A stretch of DNA of 64,000 nucleotides from Oscillatoriophycideae cyanobacterium NC_groundwater_1537_Pr4_S-0.65um_50_18 (GCA_016208305.1 JACQYI010000009.1:124001-188000), one strand, 5' to 3'; shown: positions 1 to 7,568, numbered from the stretch's first letter. Numbers and translations are program-made. Notes: generated by a model not told the origin, from the letters alone.

Positions 1-207
1 TCAAAACTCTTCCTGCTCTATACCCACCCACCATTCGCCCAGGTTCATCACATCCTGGTGGATGTCGGCTAGTGCTTGGGTGTATTCTTCGGGGGTAATC
101 TGCTCCCGACGCTCTTGCAGCTTCTTCAATCGCAACTGCGCTAAAAGCCAGGGCTTCGAGATTCCGCTGGTTGCTTCAATGTATTGAGCTAAGTCTCGGC
201 TATCCAT
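1..207 (-). CDS. small conserved hypothetical protein
   Basis: A complete 68-residue reading frame that begins MDSRDLAQYIEATSG and ends just inside the left edge with TGA. The frame stays open to an ATG at 255, giving 84 residues, but the extra 16 residues look like translated leader and overlap an inverted repeat (AAGAAGG/CCTTCTT, about 231-250). That upstream ATG does have a close AGGA, so the start is not settled. The protein is soluble, Leu/Gln/Glu-rich and probably mostly helical, with a WLLAQLRLKKLQERR segment and an acidic C-terminus (GEWWVGIEQEEF). It looks like a small conserved cyanobacterial family, but I do not recognise a function. The next gene on the same strand, sodB, ends about 500 bases upstream, so the two are unlikely to be co-transcribed. 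Confidence 0.55.
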   Translation of the reverse strand: MDSRDLAQYIEATSGISKPWLLAQLRLKKLQERREQITPEEYTQALADIHQDVMNLGEWWVGIEQEEF

Positions 208-299
208 AATGCGAATGCTAAATTTGACTGAAAGAAGGATCAACCTTCTTGTCATTGATCCTGTTTAGAGGCTATCCATCGATATTTTGTCCTACAGTT

Positions 300-435
300 T
301 CAATTATTCGCTGCTACACACATTACCACCTATTTCCAAAGGGGTAATGATGTTGAGGGCACAATCCACTGAAACTATTTTCAAAACTCGCTTTCAAAAT
401 GTAGCGGACAGCTATGAGTAGCTGTCCGCCTTTTT
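300..435 (+). ncRNA. candidate small RNA or leader transcript ending in an orphan terminator
   Basis: The plus strand here carries a first stem (CATTACC ... GGTAATG) and then a textbook intrinsic terminator, but no plus-strand gene precedes it. The flanking genes (left gene and sodB) are both on the minus strand. A 24-codon ORF (ATG 347, TAG 419) starting MMLRAQSTETIFK lies inside and runs into the terminator stem, so a tiny peptide gene is the alternative. The 5' end is a guess. The structure is seen in the sequence; the existence of an RNA is inferred. Confidence 0.3.
404..435 (+). terminator. intrinsic terminator, no upstream gene
   Basis: Perfect 10-bp stem GCGGACAGCT/AGCTGTCCGC (404-413 and 420-429) with a 6-base loop, followed by C and five T residues. 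It terminates plus-strand transcription. Confidence 0.75.
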
Positions 436-495
436 AGCCTTAGGATCGCAAACTAATGAATCTAGAATAGTTCTGTTGTGTGTGCGACGCGAATC

Positions 496-637
496 GGGTA
501 CATCTCGTCGTTAGGGGAGCAGATATTTTTAGGGATGAGAGGGTGGAATGAATAGGAGAGCGAACAACGGCGATCGCATCATCCTACTCTCCCGCTCTCA
601 TAACATTTGGAGGCTCCCCCAACTGCTAGATGCGCCT
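496..637 (+). repeat. MITE-like element family 1, copy 1
   Basis: 142 bp bounded by imperfect terminal inverted repeats of about 25 bp (left end GGGTACATCTCGTCGTTAGG; the complement of the right end reads AGGCGCATCTAGCAGTTGGG). The interior is rich in GAGAGNGGGA/TCCCNCTCTC segments that can fold on each other around a central GCGATCGC. Related copies lie at 4255-4395 (inverted) and 57663-57787. It lies 79 bp 3' of sodB. No coding capacity and no clear target duplication. Confidence 0.8.
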
Positions 638-715
638 GGGCTAATCTCAGCTGCAATCTTCGCCGGAACGCCTGCTCGATCGCTTCGATAAGGCAAGAGT
701 TCGACGAGGCAAGGA

Positions 716-1318
716 CTAGGCTGCTGCTAAGTTGGCTGCTGCAAAATCCCAGTTGACCAACTGATCCAGGTAGTTTTGGATGAAGTCAGGTCTTTTGTTT
801 TGGAAATCGATATAGTATGCATGTTCCCAAACATCCAAGGTCAGCAAAGGAATTTGACCCACGGCGATCGGGTTTTCGGCATTGGAGGTTTTGGTGACTT
901 TGAGAGTGCCGTTGTCTAGCACCAGCCATGCCCAGCCACTACCAAACTGGGTAGTCGCAGCGCTCTTGAAAGATTCCTTCAGCTTGTCGAATCCGCCCAA
1001 ATCGCTATCAATTTTAGAAGCTAAAGCACCCGAAGGTGTGCCGCCACCGTTGGGCTTCATGCTGCTCCAAAAGAAGGTGTGATTCCAAGCCTGAGCGGCA
1101 TTGTTGAAGATGCCAACTTTTGCTGAGTCCTTGGCAGAAATTTTGATGACTTCTTCCAAAGGCTTGTCTGCAAGCTCGGTATCTTTGACCAAGTTGTTGA
1201 GGTTAGCAATATAGGCAGCATGGTGCTTGCCATAGTGATACTCAAAAGTTTTGGCAGACATGCCATGTGGCTCTAGGGCACCGGGATCGTAGGGAAGTGG
1301 GGCTTGTTCAAATGCCAT
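716..1318 (-). CDS. sodB: superoxide dismutase [Fe]
   Basis: Cytosolic Fe-superoxide dismutase of about 200 residues, converting superoxide to peroxide and oxygen. The four metal ligands are visible in their usual motifs: His in the N-terminal YHYGKHHAAY helix region, His in AWNHTFFW, and Asp and His in LTLDVWEHAYY. AAQAWNHTFFW carries the Gln typical of iron rather than manganese enzymes, and FGSGWAWLV is the usual family signature. I chose the ATG at 1318 (MAFEQAPLPYD) because GAGAGGA lies 9 bases upstream; the longer frame from 1348 adds ten residues translated from that leader. Monocistronic. A MITE-like repeat lies downstream and a long leader region lies upstream. Confidence 0.97.
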   Translation of the reverse strand: MAFEQAPLPYDPGALEPHGMSAKTFEYHYGKHHAAYIANLNNLVKDTELADKPLEEVIKISAKDSAKVGIFNNAAQAWNHTFFWSSMKPNGGGTPSGALASKIDSDLGGFDKLKESFKSAATTQFGSGWAWLVLDNGTLKVTKTSNAENPIAVGQIPLLTLDVWEHAYYIDFQNKRPDFIQNYLDQLVNWDFAAANLAAA

Positions 1319-2195
1319 GGTGTTTCGTTCCTCTCGTGTTTCAGTCAAACGAAGCCCCTACCTGGAAATACTGGAGTGAAGAACTTAACCCCAGCTACTC
1401 CAGAGTCTGGGTTCAGATTAAACGTGATCGTTAGTGGGGGCATTCAGCTAGCGCTATGCCTCTTTCTACATCCTATCTCAAAACATCTTTCAGTCAGAGA
1501 TTTTCTCTGTACTACGCAAGGTAGATATTTGAGGTCAGCACTTTCCACTAGACAGATATTTAGACATCGAGGTGAGAAAACCGGAGAATCGAATGTCTAT
1601 TACGCAGCCGGGTACGGCAGACTGGAAGCTGTAGTAGCGTATCATTGATCACACCGATTGGCAGCGGCTCCTGACGACACTCATGACCCAACCTGTAGGG
1701 GAGATTGATCAAAGGAACAACTCGCAGGAACAACTTCAGCAAAAGCAACGGAATTTTGCGATCGTCCTATCTCAATGAAAGAATTGTTTTGCTCACGAGG
1801 CTTTCTAACCTTTGCTTCTTCACTAACCAGTACCGGGATTCCTACAAAAGAAATCACCCAATAATCGATCGCTCTGATCAGCACCCTTTAAGTATCGTCG
1901 CTTGACCCCAAAAGTTATTGTTATTAACCAGATTGGCCTCTCCTATTTACGGTATTAAACATGGTGTTAAGCACCGATCGCAGCGTTGCTATTGGCGTAT
2001 AAACTCACATTAATCTTCCCGCTTGCACCAAAGTTGGGATTTTAGCAGCATGAAGCGTCACTAAAATCCGCTCATTGAGAAAGGCACAAGATGTGGGTAT
2101 TCAAATAAAGATACAGAAATAACTCAGTAAATTGACTCATTTGATGCACCTATAAATACAATAGGGAAATCGTGATGAATTCCTGGTGATTAAAA
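1319..2195. other. long intergenic region upstream of sodB
   Basis: About 880 bases with no intact gene. It should contain the sodB promoter and that of the downstream basic protein. The ORFs here are short and unconvincing. One frame (1593-1778) has a ribosome-binding site but two early stop codons and is listed as a possible gene remnant. Confidence 0.5.
1593..1778 (+). pseudogene. possible decayed small gene
   Basis: An ATG at 1593 is preceded at good spacing by GGAG and starts MSITQPGTADWKL. It then meets two consecutive TAG codons (1632-1637). The same frame continues open with a plausible protein-like composition (RIIDHTDWQRLLTTLMTQP...) until TGA at 1776. This is suggestive of a short gene broken by nonsense mutation, but the length is small enough for chance. 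Product unknown. Confidence 0.2.
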
Positions 2196-2741
2196 ATGGC
2201 GACTGCGACTCTCAAAAGAACTAGAGCTGGAAATGTTTCTAAGTCTGCACTCAATCAAGCCGGATCTCTGTTGCAAGATTTGCCGGAAAAACCTAGAGAT
2301 CTGTTTTCTCTGCGAGACGCTGTGGCTCAACTGCAAGATGTAATTAAAGATGCTCTTTCCAAAGGTTATAGCTACGAGGATATAGCAGTTTTGCTGGCAG
2401 AACAGACGATCGTCATCAGCCCTGCAACCCTGAAGCGCTATGTTCTTACTAACAGCAGTCGCGCAGCACAGAAGTCGTCACCTGCCAAGACAAGGGCAAA
2501 GCGGACGGCTAAAGTCCCAAGCTCTGAGGTGGCACAATCTGAGCTAGAGCCAGAAGCGATCGCGCCTACCGAGACGGCTCAGGCCACGAGAGGACGGCGT
2601 AAATCTGCACCCGCCGCACAATCTGAAGCAGTGGCAGAGAAGCCTGAAGTGAAGTCATCCCGTCGTGGGCGAACCCCTAAAACGACAGCATCTTCTCAGC
2701 GCTCCAGCGCTACTAGAGGGCGCAAAACCAACAAAGCTTAG
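2196..2741 (+). CDS. TraK-like N-terminal domain protein with basic AT-hook-like tail
   Basis: A 181-residue protein of two halves. Residues about 35-85 (LRDAVAQLQDVIKDALSKGY...ISPATLKRYV) resemble the small helical domain found in plasmid TraK-type proteins and in a widespread cyanobacterial hypothetical family. Residues about 90-181 are low-complexity and rich in Lys/Arg/Ser/Ala/Thr, with several RGR-type cores (TRGRRKS, SRRGRTPK, TRGRKTNK) that look like AT-hooks or a histone H1-like tail. I infer a DNA-binding, possibly nucleoid-associated, protein; the partner or target is unknown. The ATG at 2196 has no strong ribosome-binding site. It is followed by repeat family 2 and a 14-bp terminator shared with the convergent MFS gene. 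No conjugation genes lie nearby, so a mobile origin is not supported. Confidence 0.8.
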   Translation: MATATLKRTRAGNVSKSALNQAGSLLQDLPEKPRDLFSLRDAVAQLQDVIKDALSKGYSYEDIAVLLAEQTIVISPATLKRYVLTNSSRAAQKSSPAKTRAKRTAKVPSSEVAQSELEPEAIAPTETAQATRGRRKSAPAAQSEAVAEKPEVKSSRRGRTPKTTASSQRSSATRGRKTNKA

Positions 2742-2830
2742 GATCGCAAAATCTTCTATTTTTTCTAAAAGCTAGATTTTGGAGTTTTGTAGCCTGTGGA
2801 TCACGCCACAAAACTCTAATTTGCAATTTG
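2742..2830 (-). repeat. repeat family 2 (3'-end hairpin element), inverted copy
   Basis: Read on the minus strand, this matches 9994-10106: GCAAATTAG(A/G)GTTTTGTG, a hairpin, then TTTAGAAAAAATAGNAG and GCGATC. The copy lacks the second hairpin of the 10-kb copy. Its own stem is GAGTTTTGT/ACAAAACTC (2782-2790 and 2808-2816). It begins directly after the stop codon of the preceding gene. Confidence 0.65.
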
Positions 2831-2835
2831 ACTAG

Positions 2836-2885
2836 GGATTGGTTTTTGCTTGGGCTTTACCTATGCAAAAACCAATCCTTCCTTT
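2836..2885 (+). terminator. intrinsic terminator between convergent genes
   Basis: Perfect 14-bp stem GGATTGGTTTTTGC/GCAAAAACCAATCC (2836-2849, 2865-2878) with a 15-base loop, followed by TTCCTTTTT. It ends the plus-strand gene and lies 8 bases from the stop of the convergent MFS gene, so it may act in both directions. Confidence 0.8.
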
Positions 2886-2892
2886 TTGAGAA

Positions 2893-4095
2893 CTACCCGC
2901 GCCTAAGATTTGTGGCGCGATCGGTAAGTGCCGATCGCCTTTGTTGCCGCAAATACAGCACCGCAATTAAAGCCACTCCAATCAGGGCAAGTCCTGTATA
3001 GTTAACGACAGCCCAGCCCCAATCATTTAGCAATCGGCCTGAAAGAAACGTCGAGAAGGCTACAAAGCTCAGCATTAGAAAGTCATGCGTGGCTTGAGTC
3101 TTGGCTCGCTCCATCGTTTCGTATGTCTCTGTAAGTAGCGTAGTCGAACCGATAAACATAAAGTTCCAGCCAATGCCCAACAGCAACAGCGCTCCGAAAA
3201 AGTGTGGCGCATCTGTGCCTGCTAAATTAATGGCAATACATAATCCATTAAAAACAATGCCCGTCAAAATAATCGTTAGCACTCCGAACCGAGCGATTAA
3301 ATAGCCCGTAAACAGAGATGGCGTAAACATGCCCAGCACATGCCACTGAATCACCGAAGCGGCTGTAGGAAAAGGATGGTGAGCTGCAACCATTGCCAAC
3401 GGGGTTGCCGTCATCAGTAGCGCCATAACGCCATAGCCAATCATGCTACCCAGCACCGCCACGATGAACACAGGCTGTTGCGCGATCGCTCCCAATCCCC
3501 GTCCGACCTCCTGATGTTTTTGATCGACTAAGGGGGGAAGCTCAACCCAGCTGAGCAGAAGCAGCGTGAGAATTTGCAGCAGGGCGATCGCCACTAAACC
3601 TCCCGCAAAGGTGACGGGCAGCCAGTCTTTTGTCCAGGTTGCTAGGGCTGGCCCTAACAAAGCAGCGAGAATGCCACCCGCAATCACAAAGGAAATGGCG
3701 CGTGAACGAAACGATTCTGTAGCTACATCCGCAGCGGCAAAGCGATAATACCCGACAAATCCGTTGAAGATACCATACAGTACCGTCGCAATGTTAAACA
3801 GCACAAAGCTGCCTGTAAAGACGGCATAAACGCCCACACCTGCACCGCATAACCCAACCAATACGCCCGCGATGAAACCCGACTTACGTCCCCACTGTTT
3901 GAGAATGAATGCGGCTGGGATAGTGGTTAACATGGTTGCCAATTGCAGAAGAGCCAACGGTAAGGTCGCTAGAGATTTATCTGCGGCTAAGGTGGAACCA
4001 ATCAAAGCAGCCGTGGTAAATAGAACGATGCTTCCCGTCATGGCAAGCGCTTGGCAAAGAGCCAGCATGGAAACGGTTTTCTTCGCTTGATTCAT
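2893..4095 (-). CDS. MFS transporter
   Basis: A 400-residue polytopic inner-membrane protein with about 12 hydrophobic segments, the size and pattern of the major facilitator superfamily. The loop after TM2 reads KQWGRKSGF, a motif A-like sequence, and the central loop is short and charged (VDQKHQEVG). ATESFRSRAISFVIAGG in the region of TM5 is typical of drug/metabolite H+ antiporters in this superfamily. Substrate unknown. The ATG at 4095 has AGGTG five bases upstream. Monocistronic, convergent with the basic protein gene at 2196-2741, with a terminator between them. A hairpin and a MITE copy lie in its 5' region. Confidence 0.88.
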   Translation of the reverse strand: MNQAKKTVSMLALCQALAMTGSIVLFTTAALIGSTLAADKSLATLPLALLQLATMLTTIPAAFILKQWGRKSGFIAGVLVGLCGAGVGVYAVFTGSFVLFNIATVLYGIFNGFVGYYRFAAADVATESFRSRAISFVIAGGILAALLGPALATWTKDWLPVTFAGGLVAIALLQILTLLLLSWVELPPLVDQKHQEVGRGLGAIAQQPVFIVAVLGSMIGYGVMALLMTATPLAMVAAHHPFPTAASVIQWHVLGMFTPSLFTGYLIARFGVLTIILTGIVFNGLCIAINLAGTDAPHFFGALLLLGIGWNFMFIGSTTLLTETYETMERAKTQATHDFLMLSFVAFSTFLSGRLLNDWGWAVVNYTGLALIGVALIAVLYLRQQRRSALTDRATNLRRG

Positions 4096-4411
4096 AGATC
4101 ACCTGACTCGTGAGGCTAAAGGCTTAAGATGCCTGCTATCATGCCAGATTCTGTAGGCACCTGTGGGGCGATCGCAGAAATTAAAAAGCTGGGTCATAAA
4201 GGCACTTTGCACCTTCACAACCCAGCGGCATGGAGTTTTGTATTAGGTTTGGACGGTCGCATGTAGCAGTTAGGGGAGTCTCTAAATGTCACGAGAGCGG
4301 GAGGGTGGGATGATGCGATCGCCCTTGTTCACTCTCCCATCATCCCACTCTCCCATCACTCAAAATATCGGCTCCCCTAACAACGAGATGCACCCGATTT
4401 AGACTTCAGAT
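4096..4411. other. intergenic region with hairpin and MITE copy
   Basis: 316 bases upstream of the MFS gene. It contains a hairpin GCTGGGT ... ACCCAGC (about 4189-4231) whose loop AAGGCACTTTGCACCTT resembles the loop of repeat family 2. This is followed by the inverted copy of repeat family 1 (4255-4395). Confidence 0.6.
4255..4395 (-). repeat. MITE-like element family 1, copy 2 (inverted)
   Basis: 141 bp. Its reverse complement begins GGGTGCATCTCGTTGTTAGG and aligns over its whole length with copies at 496-637 and 57663-57787. The terminal inverted repeats are imperfect. It ends 17 bases past the stop of the gene at 4412-5026. Confidence 0.8.
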
Positions 4412-5026
4412 TTACTGAGCAGAATTTCCAGAAGCGTTTCCAGAAGCATTCCCAGAAGCGTTTCCTGAGGGGTTTGCAGAAGTGCCTGAAGGCTCTGCAC
4501 TAGAATCATTTGTACTGTTTGTTTCAGCAGAGCTTGGCTGGCTCTCAGAGGAGGTGGCAGGTGCAGCAGGTGCAGCGGCAGGTGCTGTGGCAGGTGCAGG
4601 CTGGGGTACAGTGATCTGCACATTGGGAACGCGTACATCGGGTGCAGCTTCTCTCGTGCGTTCGATCGTGCGTTCAATAATGGTGGTGTTGCGCTGAGAT
4701 TGAGGAGAAGCGGGTGCGGTCACAGGAGCTGTGGGTGCTGTGGGTGCTGTGGGCGTCTCACTGCGAGTCATGAAATACAGTGCGCCAGCCACCAGTCCTA
4801 CTAAGGCTGCAAAAGCCAGCCCGATCGCCATACCGTTAGCAACTCCGTTACTTTCACGGATTTGCTCTCTAGCATACTGATCTCTGGTGACTTGAGAGCG
4901 CTCAACAGACTGCCCTTCAACGTAGCCGTCTCGGTACGAAACTTCACCTGGTGTTACTTTGCGACCATGAATGTTGTCTTGAGAATCGTTGCTATCAAAT
5001 GAATTTGTAGGACGTTGATTAGTCAT
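4412..5026 (-). CDS. single-pass membrane protein with low-complexity extracytoplasmic tail
   Basis: A 204-residue protein. The N-terminus is polar and probably cytoplasmic (residues 1-60, with VSYRDGYVEGQSVERSQ). One membrane segment follows (about 64-86, GMAIGLAFAALVGLVAGALYF). The tail is long and rich in Pro/Ala/Thr/Ser, with APT triplets, a more conserved-looking stretch (ERTIERTREAAPDVRVPNVQ) and a terminal SGNA tandem repeat encoded by a 12-bp DNA repeat. Function unknown; an envelope or stress-related role is a guess. The repeated DNA makes its length likely to vary between strains. Palindromic elements about 100-125 bases upstream (5116-5149) may regulate it, and a MITE copy follows the stop. 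Confidence 0.75.
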   Translation of the reverse strand: MTNQRPTNSFDSNDSQDNIHGRKVTPGEVSYRDGYVEGQSVERSQVTRDQYAREQIRESNGVANGMAIGLAFAALVGLVAGALYFMTRSETPTAPTAPTAPVTAPASPQSQRNTTIIERTIERTREAAPDVRVPNVQITVPQPAPATAPAAAPAAPATSSESQPSSAETNSTNDSSAEPSGTSANPSGNASGNASGNASGNSAQ

Positions 5027-5115
5027 GAGCTTTTCAGTATCTTTGTGTTAATGCCTCGTCCTCAATGTAGCTTCTGAGACAAGCCGTTCAAGTGACTACT
5101 TAGATAGAGCTGCCT

Positions 5116-5149
5116 ACCTTCCTTAAGGTAGATCTACAGGTAGATCTAC
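5116..5149. promoter_or_regulatory. cluster of palindromes, possible operator
   Basis: TACCTT-CCTT-AAGGTA (about 5116-5131) overlaps two perfect 10-bp palindromes GTAGATCTAC at 5128-5137 and 5140-5149, spaced 12 bp apart. They lie about 100-125 bases upstream of the start at 5026. The symmetry is seen; a regulatory role is inferred. Confidence 0.4.
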
Positions 5150-5268
5150 TCAAAGACAAATCGCCTGAGCGTTTCTTTAATAGCTGAAACAAACTCTGGT
5201 TGTGCTGGCGATCGCGTTCATGGGTTTATAGTGCAACACCCTGTTGAAGCAATGACAAAAAAAATTGC

Positions 5269-5310
5269 AAAAAAAATTGCCTGACCCTATAAGCCCCCAA
5301 GGTCAGGCAA
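5269..5310 (-). terminator. strong intrinsic terminator, no upstream gene
   Basis: Read on the minus strand: TTGCCTGACC, a loop, GGTCAGGCAA, then eight T residues (A tract 5269-5276 on +). The stem is 10 bp and perfect. The nearest gene on the higher-coordinate side (5711) is on the plus strand, so the terminated transcript is unaccounted for. Confidence 0.8.
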
Positions 5311-5460
5311 CATTAACCTGTAAGTACGCTCTGTTGACCAGGAAACCAAACAACTAAATTGCCCCCTAGTTGCTCAGCCCTCTAGTCGATTGCGTTCTCC
5401 AGAAGTGAGTTCATTCTGTCCTTTGGTACCCCTGATCAGCCTAGAGACAAGTACTGAAAT
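5269..5460 (-). ncRNA. candidate small RNA
   Basis: The orphan terminator at 5269-5310 implies a minus-strand transcript starting somewhere between 5310 and 5710. No protein frame there is convincing. I could not match it to 6S RNA, SRP RNA, tmRNA, RNase P RNA or Yfr1. The 5' boundary is arbitrary. Confidence 0.3.
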
Positions 5461-5710
5461 TTGACGGCAAAGCAGACTAGAGTAGCGTTAGAAATTCCGT
5501 AGATTTACATTTACAAGTGGCGTTAGGGTATGAGTAGGCCGCTAATGCAGGGCTTGAAACCGACGACTGCCAGAGATCTACTTGCCCAAAACTCAAGTTC
5601 TGGTCAAGTTCTGGGGCAACTGCCAAAAGCTGTCGCGTAAGGCGATCGCGACAGAGTGCAAAAGGTAATGTTAGGCTCAAAGAGAACTGCGATAGCTGCT
5701 GCTAGACTTT

Positions 5711-6427
5711 ATGCTCATTTCCCTCACCCGCAAGAAATTCGAGGAACTCATCCCCAGGGTTGCTACAGGTGAACAGTACAAATACACCTGGGGCAAACTG
5801 CCCGACTTTTTGCGACGGCTGCTGATCTCAATTGTAGGATTGGTGGTTGCGCTACTGATGAATGTCGTTCTGGGGGAAGACTTGTGGGCGCTCACCTTTA
5901 CGGTGGGCATTACGGCTGGCTTTTATTGGCTTTGGAGTCCGGTGTACTGGGCCAGCTTGAAAAACTTTGAATGTCGTCGCTATCCCTACAGCGGATTTTG
6001 GCGAGGAAAAGTGCTAGATGTGTTTGTCACAGAAGAGCTGATCGGCAAAGAAGAAACCGTCAACAAGATGGGCGAGCTAGTCATCGTGGAAAACCGAGAG
6101 CGACGGCTCAACCTGGAAGTGGGAGATGAGGCGGGTTTTGTCACAGAACTTCAGGTGCCGCTTAAGCGCGATCATCGGATTATTCGCTCTGGAGACATGG
6201 CAGAGATGCTGGTCATGTCAAACCTGGCCGATCTGAGTCGAATTGGTAAAGTCTCCGATATTTACTTTCCCAACTACAATCTTTGGGTGTCGGCTTATCC
6301 GTATCTGCGTCGCGACATCTTTGTGGAGGTGAGCAAGCAGATGCGACAGCCCAAAGGAGGTAGACCCCGGCGATCGCGCAACGAACGCCGATTTAGAGAT
6401 GAAGGCTTCAGTGACGATTGGGGTTAA
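5711..6427 (+). CDS. conserved cyanobacterial membrane protein
   Basis: A 238-residue protein with two closely spaced hydrophobic segments (about 35-54 and 60-82) after a basic N-terminus, then a roughly 150-residue soluble domain. The soluble part has a beta-rich look (GKVLDVFVTEELIGKEE, LVIVENRERRLNLEVGDEAG) and ends in a strongly basic tail (GGRPRRSRNERRFRDEGF). It resembles a family found across cyanobacteria that is sometimes labelled a phosphate transporter permease, but nothing here supports transport. The ATG at 5711 has no clear ribosome-binding site. The 3' end overlaps the convergent moaB gene by 20 bases. Confidence 0.8.
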   Translation: MLISLTRKKFEELIPRVATGEQYKYTWGKLPDFLRRLLISIVGLVVALLMNVVLGEDLWALTFTVGITAGFYWLWSPVYWASLKNFECRRYPYSGFWRGKVLDVFVTEELIGKEETVNKMGELVIVENRERRLNLEVGDEAGFVTELQVPLKRDHRIIRSGDMAEMLVMSNLADLSRIGKVSDIYFPNYNLWVSAYPYLRRDIFVEVSKQMRQPKGGRPRRSRNERRFRDEGFSDDWG

Positions 6428-6920
6428 GTTGGCGAACGAGGTGAATCAACTCCGGCAAAATCAGCTTTTCTAAACCTAGACGAACGGCATTGGAAGATCC
6501 AGGCAAGGAAAAAATCAGCTTGCCCTGAAAGACTCCGGCGATCGCGCGGGATGCCATTGCCCGTGAGCCAATTTCTGAGTAGCTCAGCCAGCGAAACAGC
6601 TCACCAAAGCCAGGAAGCGTTTTATCTAGAAGCTGCTCGATCGCATCATAGGTGGTGTCTCTAGGGGCAATGCCCGTACCGCCATTGAGCAGGATCGCCT
6701 CTAGGTCAGGCCGCTGCACCCACTGCCGCAGGTGGCTCTGAATCTGCATCGGCTCATCTTTGACGAGCCTATAGTCTGCGATCGAGTGTCCGGCCTCTTG
6801 CAATAGCTGTTGAATCAGCTGACCACTGCGATCGGTTTCGGGCGATCGCGTATCGCTCACGGTAATGACTGCACAGTGAATGGCGATCGGCTGCGTATCG
6901 GGGTGAGGAACGTGAGTCAT
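6408..6920 (-). CDS. moaB: molybdenum cofactor biosynthesis protein B (MoaB/Mog family)
   Basis: A 170-residue cytosolic protein of the MoCF-binding family, which binds molybdopterin and adenylylates it or assists its adenylylation. Family motifs are in order: AVITVSDTRS near residue 20, DRSGQLI, LNGGTGIAPRDTTYDAI around 80-95 (the substrate-binding loop), LPGFGELFRWLSYSEIGSRA around 103-122, SRAIAGV and SLPGSSNAV near 140. Length matches MoaB. A short N-terminal extension precedes the fold. It overlaps the 3' end of the convergent membrane protein gene by 20 bases. psb28 lies upstream on the same strand after a 175-base gap, so separate promoters are likely. Confidence 0.93.
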   Translation of the reverse strand: MTHVPHPDTQPIAIHCAVITVSDTRSPETDRSGQLIQQLLQEAGHSIADYRLVKDEPMQIQSHLRQWVQRPDLEAILLNGGTGIAPRDTTYDAIEQLLDKTLPGFGELFRWLSYSEIGSRAMASRAIAGVFQGKLIFSLPGSSNAVRLGLEKLILPELIHLVRQLNPNRH

Positions 6921-7095
6921 AATGAAACCGAGACAGGCTGTAGATTGCAGCGCTCACGCCAACAAAAAATCATAATTCAAATATCACTGCCGCCTTGGGT
7001 TGATGCTTTAAGAAGGCTTGCGGTGTGGCTCTTCCCAAAACATCAACAGCTCCCAAAACACCAACAGCGCTCAACGGTAGGCGAGGAGAATAGCC

Positions 7096-7434
7096 CTACT
7101 CTGCTTTATTAAAGCCCAGATCATTCTTCTCTGCATAGCGTTGCATGAAGCGCATGAACCGATCCCACTCTTCGGGGTTCTTCATGACATAAAAGGCTTC
7201 TAGTCCGGCAGGTCTACCGTTGATGAATTTGGCGTTGACTTCTTTGGTCGAGATTTCGCCTTCTTCGTCAATCATATACATGCCAGTAATGTCATCGTTT
7301 CGATCGTCTCCTAAGGCTCTAGGGTTCTCGAAATAGAAAATCGCCTGTCCGTTGCTGCCATCTTTGGCACGCGTAAGGCGAACGTCTGGAACGACATCTT
7401 CGGTGACCCCTCTAGAAAACTGAATCTCAGCCAT
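7096..7434 (-). CDS. psb28: photosystem II assembly protein Psb28
   Basis: A 112-residue Psb28, matching the usual length. It binds transiently at the cytoplasmic face of photosystem II assembly intermediates near CP47 and cytochrome b559 and is absent from the mature complex. Characteristic stretches are [19 protein letters not shown] at the N-terminus, [21 protein letters not shown] and [18 protein letters not shown] at the C-terminus. The ATG at 7434 has GAGAAGA close upstream. Monocistronic on the minus strand; the TetR gene starts divergently from about 170 bases away. Confidence 0.97.
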   Translation of the reverse strand: MAEIQFSRGVTEDVVPDVRLTRAKDGSNGQAIFYFENPRALGDDRNDDITGMYMIDEEGEISTKEVNAKFINGRPAGLEAFYVMKNPEEWDRFMRFMQRYAEKNDLGFNKAE

Positions 7435-7568
7435 GCTTCTTCTCTGCTTTTTCTTAAATGATCATTTACGTCAGCTTAAGACTATCTTCCCATCTTTTTG
7501 AATGAGGTAATAAGCACACAGAGGATAAGTTTGTTTGATACCCGCAATTCGCTAGAATAAATTACAAT

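Larger units (their letters stand above)
208..715. other. gene-poor interval with orphan terminator and repeat copy
   Basis: No convincing full-size gene. It holds a short stem (CATTACC/GGTAATG, about 322-349), a 24-codon ORF (347-421), a strong plus-strand terminator (404-435) and copy 1 of the 3-copy inverted-repeat element (496-637). These are listed separately. Confidence 0.6.
5027..5710. other. intergenic region with palindromes and orphan terminator
   Basis: 684 bases with no convincing gene. Noted inside are palindromes at 5116-5149 and a very strong minus-strand terminator at 5269-5310 with nothing annotated in front of it. Confidence 0.6.

Noticed and set aside
5477-5680. 67-residue minus-strand ORF in front of the orphan terminator
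   Set aside because: No ribosome-binding site and composition not protein-like; a small RNA explains the terminator better, although it cannot be fully excluded.
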